In this document: one piece after another, positions 1 to 5,529 of the stretch
How the letters are laid out: each line of letters begins with the position of its first letter
Numbering within the stretch: position 1 is the first letter of the stretch
NCBI GenBank assembly: GCA_905233295.1
Contig: CAJODX010000137.1
Coordinates: 1-5,768 of the forward strand
From: an uncultured Synergistales bacterium
GTDB lineage: Bacteria; Synergistota; Synergistia; Synergistales; Aminobacteriaceae
Direction: 5' to 3'
Length of the DNA: 5,768 bases
Notes under the pieces: generated by a model
Database searches by the model: none
What the model was told of the DNA's origin: nothing
Seen by the model: only the letters and a program-made list of their open reading frames with translations
Program-made: the position numbers and the translations under genes

Positions 1-204
1 GGTTAAGTCTGTTCGTACCTGTTGAATTTCAGTTTTTAATTCACCTATAGCGGCGTTAGTTTCCGTTCGCAGATTTTGAATATCGTTTCTTACTTCCGCG
101 AAAGTCGCGTTAGTTTCTGTCCGCAGATTTTGGACATCGCCTTTAATCTGCTGAATCTCGCCGGTTAAGTCTGTTCGTACCTGTTGAATTTCAGTTTTTA
201 ATTC
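1..204 (-). repeat. In-frame coding repeats in the coiled-coil gene
   Basis: Bases 1-42 and 163-204 are identical over 42 nt, offset by 162 bases (54 codons), and both encode ELKTEIQQVRTDLT. A second diverged pair starts at 53 and 107 (GCGTTAGTTTC...CGCAGATTTTG), offset by 54 bases (18 codons). All offsets are multiples of three, so unit gain or loss would keep the frame and change coiled-coil length. The perfect identity of the 42-mer suggests recent duplication or gene conversion. Confidence 0.85.
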
Positions 205-417
205 GGTGCGCAACTGCTGATTTTCATTCTTGGCTTCAGTACGTACCTGCTGAATTTCGCCTTTGAGTTCATTCCTAAGAGAATTAACAGAATTATCTAT
301 ATACGCCTTTAACTCTGTTCCGTTTTTTTCAATCAGAATTTCAAGGCGATCCATTCGTGCGTCAAAAACATCTTTGCGGACGTAAACATCATCAGGTTTA
401 TAAATTTCTTCAGCCAT
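1..417 (-). CDS. Coiled-coil repeat protein, N-terminal part (partial, runs off left edge)
   Basis: The frame is open from ATG at 417-415 to the window edge without a stop, giving 139 visible residues. It begins MAEEIYKPDDVYVRKDVFDA. From about residue 50 it becomes a long charged helix built on 11-residue units of the type EIQQVRTxLKx (residues 54-97), followed by LRTETNA units spaced 18 residues apart (98 and 116). Hendecad spacing of this sort is typical of right-handed or mixed coiled coils. A Shine-Dalgarno AAGGTGAG at 429-422 lies a few bases before the ATG. The start overlaps the iorA stop by 8 bases, so the two genes are probably co-transcribed and translationally coupled. I see no signal peptide in the visible part. 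I do not recognise a function. Repetitive coiled coils of this kind occur in structural, surface and phage-tail proteins. The C-terminus, which would decide, is outside the window. Confidence 0.75.
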   Translation of the reverse strand, partial: MAEEIYKPDDVYVRKDVFDARMDRLEILIEKNGTELKAYIDNSVNSLRNELKGEIQQVRTEAKNENQQLRTELKTEIQQVRTDLTGEIQQIKGDVQNLRTETNATFAEVRNDIQNLRTETNAAIGELKTEIQQVRTDLT

Positions 418-2176
418 CCTGCTCACCTTCATTCACGGTGTGCTCGAAAGCGTTAAACCTGCAAAGCTGTTCGCAGACACCGCAGCCTACACATAAAGTC
501 GGGTCAACATGTGCGTGTCCGTCTTTTATAGAGAGTGCGGGACAGCCTATCTTCATGCAGGATTTGCAGCCGACACATTTTTCAATGCTGACTTTCAAAG
601 GCGGTTTGTGTTTTACATATTTCAGCAACGCACACGGACGGCGCGAAATTATCACGCTCGATTCATCAGCTTCGAGTTCTTCTTTCAACGCATCTTCGCA
701 TTCTTTGAGATTATAAGGGTCAACGACACGGACGCGATTAAACCCCATTGCGCGGCATAAATTTTCAAGATTGATTTTTCCAGCAGGATCGCCTTTGATA
801 TTAAAGCCTGTTGTCGGGTTCTGCTGATGTCCTGTCATTCCTGTGATTGAGTTATCGAGAATTATCACAACCGATTTGCTCTGATTGTAAGCTATGTTCG
901 CAAGCCCGGTCATTCCAGAGTGCATAAAAGTTGAATCGCCTATAACGGCAACGGCTTTTTTAATTTTTTCGCCGCTGTAATTTTCAAGAGCTTTATTAAA
1001 TCCGTGCAAGGCACTGACAGACGCTCCCATGCAGAGAGTCATATCCATAGCAGATAACGGCGCGACCGCTCCAAGAGTGTAACAGCCTATATCGCCGAGA
1101 ACGGTGCATTGATTTTTATTCAGCGTATAAAATAATCCTCTGTGAGGACAGCCCGCACACATCACCGGCGGACGCGGAGGAATATTTTCATCAAGTTTTT
1201 TGCCTGCTGTCTTCGTGTTCATTAATTTTTGAGCAATTATGTTCTGATTTAACTCGCCCTCAACAGGAAATAAATCTTTACCTTCGCATACAAGTCCAAG
1301 CGATTTGCAGTGTTCTTCGATGAACGGGTCAAGCTCTTCGACGATTACGAGACGTTTGACGGATTTTGCAAATTCTCTGATTTTTTCGTCAGGCAAAGGC
1401 CAGACCATTCCGATTTTGAACACGGGATATAAATCTCCGCAGGCTTCTTTAACATATTGATAACATGTTGACGATGTTATAATGCCGATTGATTTTTCTT
1501 TGCCGTCATCGAAACGGTTCATTTTAGAAAAATCCGAATAAATTCTCAGTTTTCTTATCCGTTCTTCAACGACAGGGTGTCTTCTGATTGCGTTGCCCGG
1601 CATCATTACATATTTTGCAATATTTTTTTCGTAAGGAATCTTGATAGCGTCTTCACGTTCGCCCGTTTCAACCAACGACTGCGAGTGAGCGACCCTCGTA
1701 CACATTTTTACGATAACGGGAGTGTCAAATTCTTCGGAAATTTCATAGGCTGTTTTGAAAAAATTCAAAGCTTCCTGAGAGTCTGACGGCTCAAGCATCG
1801 GGAGTTTCGCCGCACGCGCATAATGCCGCGAATCCTGTTCGTTCTGCGACGAGTGCATACCTGCGTCATCGGCAACACAGATGACCATTCCCGCATTAAT
1901 CCCTGTGTATGAAACTGTGAATAAAGGATCTGCGGCTACGTTAAGCCCTACGTGTTTCATTCCGCAGAAACTCCGTCTTCCTGCAAGAGCTGCACCGAAA
2001 GCTGTTTCCATTGCGACTTTTTCGTTCGGTGCCCATTCGCAGTAAATTTCTTCAAATTTCGCGGCTTCTTCCGTTATTTCTGTGCTGGGAGTGCCGGGAT
2101 AACTCGAAGCGACACAACACCCTGCCTCATAAAGTCCTCGTGCTGCGGCGGTGTTTCCCTGCATAAGCTGTTTCAT
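410..2176 (-). CDS. iorA: Indolepyruvate:ferredoxin oxidoreductase, alpha subunit
   Basis: This 588-residue protein has the length usual for the family. IorA with IorB oxidatively decarboxylates aryl pyruvates (indolepyruvate, phenylpyruvate, hydroxyphenylpyruvate) to aryl-acetyl-CoA, passing electrons to ferredoxin in the cytoplasm of anaerobes during amino-acid fermentation. Seen in the protein: an N-terminal pyruvate-oxidoreductase-like domain with SSYPGTPSTEITE (24-36); the family motif MCAGCPHRG (339-347); a thiamine-diphosphate site with GDIGCYTLGA (361-370) and GDS (413-415) followed 25 residues later by DN (441-442); and a C-terminal ferredoxin domain with two four-cysteine clusters, C534/C537/C540/C545 and C562/C565/C568/C572. 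No key residue looks missing. The start at 2176 is supported by GAAGGGGGG at 2197-2189, 12 bases upstream. The next gene leftward is a coiled-coil protein overlapping the TGA, not an evident iorB. Confidence 0.95.
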   Translation of the reverse strand: MKQLMQGNTAAARGLYEAGCCVASSYPGTPSTEITEEAAKFEEIYCEWAPNEKVAMETAFGAALAGRRSFCGMKHVGLNVAADPLFTVSYTGINAGMVICVADDAGMHSSQNEQDSRHYARAAKLPMLEPSDSQEALNFFKTAYEISEEFDTPVIVKMCTRVAHSQSLVETGEREDAIKIPYEKNIAKYVMMPGNAIRRHPVVEERIRKLRIYSDFSKMNRFDDGKEKSIGIITSSTCYQYVKEACGDLYPVFKIGMVWPLPDEKIREFAKSVKRLVIVEELDPFIEEHCKSLGLVCEGKDLFPVEGELNQNIIAQKLMNTKTAGKKLDENIPPRPPVMCAGCPHRGLFYTLNKNQCTVLGDIGCYTLGAVAPLSAMDMTLCMGASVSALHGFNKALENYSGEKIKKAVAVIGDSTFMHSGMTGLANIAYNQSKSVVIILDNSITGMTGHQQNPTTGFNIKGDPAGKINLENLCRAMGFNRVRVVDPYNLKECEDALKEELEADESSVIISRRPCALLKYVKHKPPLKVSIEKCVGCKSCMKIGCPALSIKDGHAHVDPTLCVGCGVCEQLCRFNAFEHTVNEGEQDG

Positions 2177-2461
2177 TTTTTTAAATTTCCCCCCTTCAGA
2201 TTTGCAGTAAATTTTAACACTATAGGCAAGATTCTAATTTTTACTTTGTTTTTAGGAGATGAAGCCAGATAGCATAAACATGTCAGGGTAACAGCATTTA
2301 CTTTTCAGATGAACACTGCGATACTTGAAAAATGAAATAAAGTTTTTACTCGTTACGATAAATTTAGATATTATCTTTTTATCTTTATTTCTGTAATCCG
2401 GAATCCGGCTCACTATGATTTTCGATGCTCTTTTAATATGAACACACTCTGGAGATAAATC

Positions 2462-2506
2462 GTGAAAGAAAAAATCGTAAAGTTATCGAAAAATTTTTCT
2501 TTGTGA
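2462..2506 (+). CDS. Possible 14-residue mini-ORF with a ribosome binding site
   Basis: GTG at 2462 opens MKEKIVKLSKNFSL (first codon read as Met) and ends at TGA 2504-2506. GGAGA at 2451-2455 lies six bases upstream, which is good spacing. The peptide is basic and amphipathic. It could be a leader peptide or chance: the codons are very AT-rich like the surrounding spacer, and nothing follows closely in operon fashion. Listed only because of the well-placed Shine-Dalgarno sequence. Confidence 0.15.
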   Translation: MKEKIVKLSKNFSL

Positions 2507-2560
2507 AATTTTATGAATGCTAAAAAATTTTTTTAATCGAAAAAAATTTGAAAAAAATCG

Positions 2561-2586
2561 ATTGTAAACTTAGGTAGGTTTACAAT
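2561..2586. promoter_or_regulatory. 26-bp inverted repeat, candidate operator
   Basis: ATTGTAAAC (2561-2569) and GTTTACAAT (2578-2586) are perfect 9-bp inverted arms around an 8-base centre TTAGGTAG. The arms stand out because they contain G/C in a background of A/T tracts. The symmetry and size fit a dimeric repressor site. It lies about 345 bases from the 2930 start and 385 from the iorA start, which is far for simple repression of either. It is not followed by a T tract, so it is not a terminator. Confidence 0.45.
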
Positions 2587-2670
2587 TCATTTTTGTTGAG
2601 GTGCGAAAAAATCTGTTTTTAATCGAAAAACTCTGCAAATTTGACTATGCCTTTTCAGATATTTTTATCT

Positions 2671-2743
2671 TCCTGCGTGTTATTATACATGAAATGCAAT
2701 TTATCTTCCGTTTAAAAAAGAGGTCCTCCTGCGAGTTATTATA
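2671..2743. repeat. Imperfect 17-bp direct repeat, two copies 56 bases apart
   Basis: TCCTGCGTGTTATTATA (2671-2687) and TCCTGCGAGTTATTATA (2727-2743) match at 16 of 17 positions. Each contains TATTAT on the plus strand and TATAAT on the minus strand, so they could be duplicated -10-like elements, but I find no good -35 for either strand. The partial motif TTATCTTCC occurs at 2666-2673 (as TATCTTCC) and 2701-2709. Regulator half-sites or a short duplication are the alternatives. Confidence 0.4.
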
Positions 2744-2805
2744 AAAACTTTTCCAACGTCATAATTGAAATCTCCTGTCTGTAAATTTTAAAAATTTTTT
2801 TAATC

Positions 2806-2834
2806 TTGCAAAATTCGTTTTTTTCGATTAGACT
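2806..2834 (+). promoter_or_regulatory. Weak candidate promoter for the split gene
   Basis: TTGCAA (2806-2811), a 17-base spacer and TAGACT (2829-2834) each match the sigma-70 consensus at four of six positions. It would give a leader of about 90 bases before the start at 2930. A better -10 alone, TATATT at 2840-2845, lacks a -35. In such AT-rich DNA either may be chance. Confidence 0.25.
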
Positions 2835-2912
2835 TCTAATATATTTTCGTACTTAAAAATTCTTCGCGGAGTTACACACTCTACGAAAAAAAATTATAAA
2901 ATGATTAATTTC

Positions 2913-2920
2913 AAAAGGAG
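2913..2920 (+). promoter_or_regulatory. Ribosome binding site AAAAGGAG deciding the 2930 start
   Basis: AAAAGGAG ends nine bases before the ATG at 2930. It is the best Shine-Dalgarno sequence on the plus strand of the window and fixes the start. The second half of the split gene, at 4114, has nothing comparable. Confidence 0.75.
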
Positions 2921-2929
2921 TAGTTCAGA

Positions 2930-4117
2930 ATGTATCGAGAATCTGATGTACACGATGGCGAATATTTGAACTATCTTGTTAAAGTCAGCGATTACAAGCA
3001 GGAACTTAAAGACAAACTGTTGCTCAAATCTTACCAGTATTTGACGAAAGTTGGATGGAGAGATAAAAATTTTTCCGTTCCGTCCTCAAAGGATCATTTC
3101 TTCATTCGTCAGCATTTTGAGTGTTACGAGCCACTTGACAATATAATTGCTTATTACTTCGATACGTTTGGCTCTGCTAATGATGAGGGTTTTGTAGTTA
3201 CAATTAACGGAGTTTACGCGAAGAGCGGCTATAACCCACCTAAATTTCTGCCATATCGTTTAGGAAAACATAATTTCGATAGCACTGCCCCCTCTGAAAT
3301 CATTGACATTATCAATAACGCCTCAGAACAAATTCACAAATTTATTCTGGATGCTTCAGAAATTGCCAAAGAATACGAAGAAAGAGAACTTCAGGAAAGA
3401 AAGTTCATTGAAGATTTCGGCAACAACATTCTTAACAAACCGCTTCCCGTTCCAGCAGTTGAACGTCCCAAAAACTTTTTTTCGCGTGTTTTCAGTTTCA
3501 GACTCAAACAAAAAAACAACGGCGAAGTCTACGCAGGTTTTGTCGAGGGAAATCGCGAGGCAATAGATTTTCTCCAAATAATGAAAAAATTCAACGCTTC
3601 GCAGGGACATGGATATGCCGCAGAAGAGGCTAACAACCTTGCTGACAGATTAAGACTCCGTAACGCGAAAGTCATAGGCAAAAACAAGAAAAACGATCCT
3701 GACCGTCAGATAAGCGGCTGGTTCAGCGATGATAAAATTCTAATTCAGTCTAAATATTGCAAGACCGGCGCGAAATGTATAGATTCCTGTTTCGACAAAA
3801 ACGGCGAATATCGTTACGAAGGTATGCAAATCGAAGTCCCTTTCGATAAATACGATGATGCAGTAAAAGCAATGAAGGAAAAAATCAAACAGGGCAAAAT
3901 TCCCGGCGTTGACGATCCTGAGAAGGCAAAAGATATTGTCAGGCAAGGTCATTATACTTATGAGCAGGCAAAAAATATCGCTAATGGCGGCAACTGGGAT
4001 TCGATAAAATTTGACGCAGCAAACGCAATCGTTATAGGCGTATTTGTCGGAAGCATCAGCGCGTTAATCACGTTCGTCCAAAAGAAGCCGCAAAAAAAGC
4101 ACTTCTTACATTTATGA
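2930..4117 (+). CDS. Nuclease-like protein, N-terminal half of a frame-split gene
   Basis: This 395-residue frame starts after a strong ribosome binding site. Residues 1-200 are charged and unrecognised, with a helical stretch at 123-165. Residues 224-352 look like a compact domain: GHGYAAEEANN (226-236), NDPDR (255-259), IQSKYC (272-277), cysteines C277/C283/C287, MQIEVP (299-304) and RQGHYTYEQAKNIA (338-351). The order Glu...PD...QxK resembles a PD-(D/E)xK nuclease core, but that is inference from pattern only. From memory, GHG-xAAE-xAN, QxKYC and TYEQAxNI recur in a widespread uncharacterised bacterial family whose members carry a glycine-rich membrane-like region after this domain in one polypeptide. 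Residues 363-383 are hydrophobic, then the frame ends in an odd basic tail, QKKPQKKHFLHL. That tail probably reads the wrong frame: the -1 frame at 4075-4113 encodes RPKEAAKKALLTF, joining smoothly to the next CDS. Confidence 0.8.
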   Translation: MYRESDVHDGEYLNYLVKVSDYKQELKDKLLLKSYQYLTKVGWRDKNFSVPSSKDHFFIRQHFECYEPLDNIIAYYFDTFGSANDEGFVVTINGVYAKSGYNPPKFLPYRLGKHNFDSTAPSEIIDIINNASEQIHKFILDASEIAKEYEERELQERKFIEDFGNNILNKPLPVPAVERPKNFFSRVFSFRLKQKNNGEVYAGFVEGNREAIDFLQIMKKFNASQGHGYAAEEANNLADRLRLRNAKVIGKNKKNDPDRQISGWFSDDKILIQSKYCKTGAKCIDSCFDKNGEYRYEGMQIEVPFDKYDDAVKAMKEKIKQGKIPGVDDPEKAKDIVRQGHYTYEQAKNIANGGNWDSIKFDAANAIVIGVFVGSISALITFVQKKPQKKHFLHL

Positions 4118-4129
4118 AAGTCTGCGGCT
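4086..4129 (+). other. Frame junction: A-AAA-AAG slippery heptamer inside a 7-bp inverted repeat
   Basis: In the zero frame the codons CAA-AAA-AAG (4091-4099) contain A-AAA-AAG at 4093-4099, the heptamer used in E. coli dnaX -1 frameshifting. A -1 slip there continues as GCA-CTT-CTT-ACA-TTT-ATG, exactly the frame of the downstream CDS. AGCCGCA (4086-4092) and TGCGGCT (4123-4129) are perfect inverted arms that enclose the heptamer and the ATGA overlap. The stem begins upstream of the slippery site, which is not the standard stimulator layout, and I see no strong hairpin or upstream Shine-Dalgarno-like stimulator. A single-base deletion near 4062-4078 explains the reading frames as well or better. 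Confidence 0.5.
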
Positions 4130-5481
4130 CTGTGGCTGTAGGAGCGTTCTTGGGAGCGCAACTTGCCCGAAAAGGAGCCATTGAATCTTTGTTAGGGGAA
4201 GATGCCTGTAAAATAATCGCCGAAAAAATCACAGGTAAAGTTCTAAATCCAGATGAAGCCACGAGTTACATTGCTAAAAACGTTGCAAAAGCAGTTCCAG
4301 TTATAATTACAACTATTATTGTCGTAGTGCCGGAAGTTACAGACTATCTAAGGAACAGAATTTCCTTCGCGCAATTAGCTAAGAACCTCGCTGTTGCTGG
4401 TGCAGGAGTTGCTGGCGCATGGGCTGGTAATATTGCGGGTGCATGGGCTGGCGGTAAAATTGGTGCTGTGGTCGGCAACAAATTCGGTGCTGTATTTGGT
4501 CCTGTGGGTGGTCTTATTGGCGGCTTTGTTGGTGCTATAGTAGCAGCTTGGGGCGCAAAATGGCTCGCGGATTTGATAAAAGATGATGATGACAAAGAAA
4601 TGGTTCGCATCATAACTTTTGAAATGGAAATTTTCATGGGAGATTTTCTCTGGACTTCAGAAGAAGCAGAAAAAGCGAACAAAAAACTGCATGATAACCT
4701 TAAAGACGGCAATAAACTCAAAATTATGTTCGCAAGCGAAGACAGATACATTGCAGCACAGAACGTAGTAATCCCGGTACTTGAGGAAATAGCAGGAAGT
4801 CGCAAAAAAATTCAACTTCCCAAAGAAGAAGATTTAGATCTTTCACAAAATATCGGAAAGTTGATAGTCGAAGCTGAAGAAATGAACAAAATCCAAGATG
4901 AAGAGCTTGACATAAAATCGAAAAATCAGATTTCTGAAGAAACTCAACAAAATCAGGAAAATAACCAGAATTTTGAACAAGTATCTGAGCAAGAAATTAA
5001 CTTAAGTGAAAATTGGATGTTTATCTTCCTTCGGCTTTTAATCAAAGAAAAATGTCCCGATGCTAATGAACGTATCCTCGTTCCTTCAGCACAGTTCGGA
5101 AAAGAAATTCCTGCTTATTTCGACGGAAAAATTGATCTTTGCGAAGAATTGAAGATAAAAGAATCCAAGTTTTTCACAAAAACTCTTGCCCCTGCGTTGG
5201 ACGAACTTGCCGCTTCTGAAAAGTTGTCGAAGCTCAAAAAAACGGGTACACTTGGAGAATTTTCAGAATGTGTTTGCAAAATACTGAATGAAAAAATGCC
5301 CCACGAAAATGAAGCGAACGAGGTAATCATTCCCGAAGTTGTTGATGAAATCGTTGACGAAAAATATTCCAAAGATTACTCTGAAGAAAGTTTTTGGGAC
5401 AAAATCACGGGCACAATCAAAAGTGCCGGAAGCGAATTGATGAACCGTCGCCGCACACTCGTGACTTTAGTCATGAGTTAG
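4114..5481 (+). CDS. Glycine-zipper membrane-type protein, C-terminal half of the frame-split gene
   Basis: This 455-residue frame opens at ATG 4114, overlapping the previous stop as ATGA, with no Shine-Dalgarno upstream; coding-like sequence extends in-frame upstream to about 4075, so the ATG is probably internal. Residues 1-15 and 57-75 are hydrophobic. Residues 92-152 are a glycine/alanine-rich zipper (AGAGVAGAWAGNIAGAWAGG and GGLIGGFVGAIVAAW) able to insert in or oligomerise on membranes. Then come DDDDKEMVRII (157-167), MFASEDR (205-211) and RKKIQLP (230-236), which I recall as conserved landmarks of the same uncharacterised family. Residues 257-297 are a Q/N/E-rich linker, followed by an extra, mostly helical, acidic region (298-435) that I do not recognise. 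The last residues, NRRRTLVTLVMS, are encoded by a hairpin region that may belong to an inserted element, so the natural C-terminus may be lost. A toxin or defence-effector role is conjecture. Confidence 0.75.
   Translation: MKVCGSVAVGAFLGAQLARKGAIESLLGEDACKIIAEKITGKVLNPDEATSYIAKNVAKAVPVIITTIIVVVPEVTDYLRNRISFAQLAKNLAVAGAGVAGAWAGNIAGAWAGGKIGAVVGNKFGAVFGPVGGLIGGFVGAIVAAWGAKWLADLIKDDDDKEMVRIITFEMEIFMGDFLWTSEEAEKANKKLHDNLKDGNKLKIMFASEDRYIAAQNVVIPVLEEIAGSRKKIQLPKEEDLDLSQNIGKLIVEAEEMNKIQDEELDIKSKNQISEETQQNQENNQNFEQVSEQEINLSENWMFIFLRLLIKEKCPDANERILVPSAQFGKEIPAYFDGKIDLCEELKIKESKFFTKTLAPALDELAASEKLSKLKKTGTLGEFSECVCKILNEKMPHENEANEVIIPEVVDEIVDEKYSKDYSEESFWDKITGTIKSAGSELMNRRRTLVTLVMS
5457..5478 (+). repeat. 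9-bp hairpin with TTTA loop overlapping the end of the upstream CDS
   Basis: Arms ACTCGTGAC (5457-5465) and GTCATGAGT (5470-5478) enclose TTTA; all pairs are Watson-Crick except one G-T. TTGAT lies at 5437-5441, 15 bases before the hairpin. IS200/IS605 left ends have a short subterminal hairpin a dozen or so bases after a fixed target such as TTGAT (ISDra2) or TTAC (IS608), so the layout fits. As a terminator it is poor, because the T-rich stretch starts about 18 bases further on. Confidence 0.5.
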
Positions 5482-5494
5482 GCGACCCGTTTAC

Positions 5495-5523
5495 TTGTTT
5501 TTTTCCCTTTTTTCTATTATACT
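5495..5523 (+). promoter_or_regulatory. Candidate promoter reading into the structured region
   Basis: TTGTTT (5495-5500), exactly 17 bases, then TATACT (5518-5523). The -10 matches consensus at five of six positions and the -35 at three. Transcription would start near 5530, just before the structured segment. The spacer is pyrimidine-rich. Confidence 0.35.
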
Positions 5524-5529
5524 TACTTA

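Larger units (their letters stand above)
2177..2929. other. Long AT-rich divergent intergenic region (753 bases)
   Basis: This gap separates iorA (leftward) from the split gene at 2930 (rightward), so it must hold both promoters. I see no convincing protein gene. It is roughly 70-75% A+T by eye, with runs such as A6T7 (2522-2534), A7T3 and A7 between 2490 and 2560, which may make the DNA curved. It carries a 16-nt direct repeat AAAAATTTTTTTAATC at 2523-2538 and 2790-2805, a tandem AATCCGG heptamer at 2395-2408, and the inverted and direct repeats listed separately. No good sigma-70 promoter for iorA could be picked out in 2177-2300. Confidence 0.7.

Noticed and set aside
357..716. Plus-strand frames opposite iorA
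   Set aside because: They lie antisense to a clearly recognised conserved gene, with no ribosome binding site or domain.
2398..2408. CCGGA-A-TCCGG palindrome
   Set aside because: It is explained as a tandem AATCCGG heptamer, too short and isolated to call a regulatory site.
2561..2586. BirA (biotin) operator
   Set aside because: The half-site TTGTAAAC/GTTTACAA matches, but BirA sites have about 14-15 bases between nine-base arms TTGTAAACC/GGTTTACAA; here only six would remain, and no biotin gene is adjacent.
2720..2728. GAGG-T-CCTC palindrome with Shine-Dalgarno-like AGAGG
   Set aside because: No start codon follows at useful spacing and the palindrome is short.
2523..2805. CRISPR-like repeat array
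   Set aside because: The repeats are only A/T-tract words occurring twice at irregular distance, with no regular spacers and no cas gene.
4344..4805. Minus-strand 153-residue frame
   Set aside because: It is the antisense of the glycine/alanine-rich region; its Ser/Pro/Ala-rich translation is the expected mirror of that composition.
5457..5510. Rho-independent terminator after the split gene
   Set aside because: The hairpin is good but lies before the stop codon's end and is separated from the T-rich run by about 18 bases, so it lacks the adjacent U tract.
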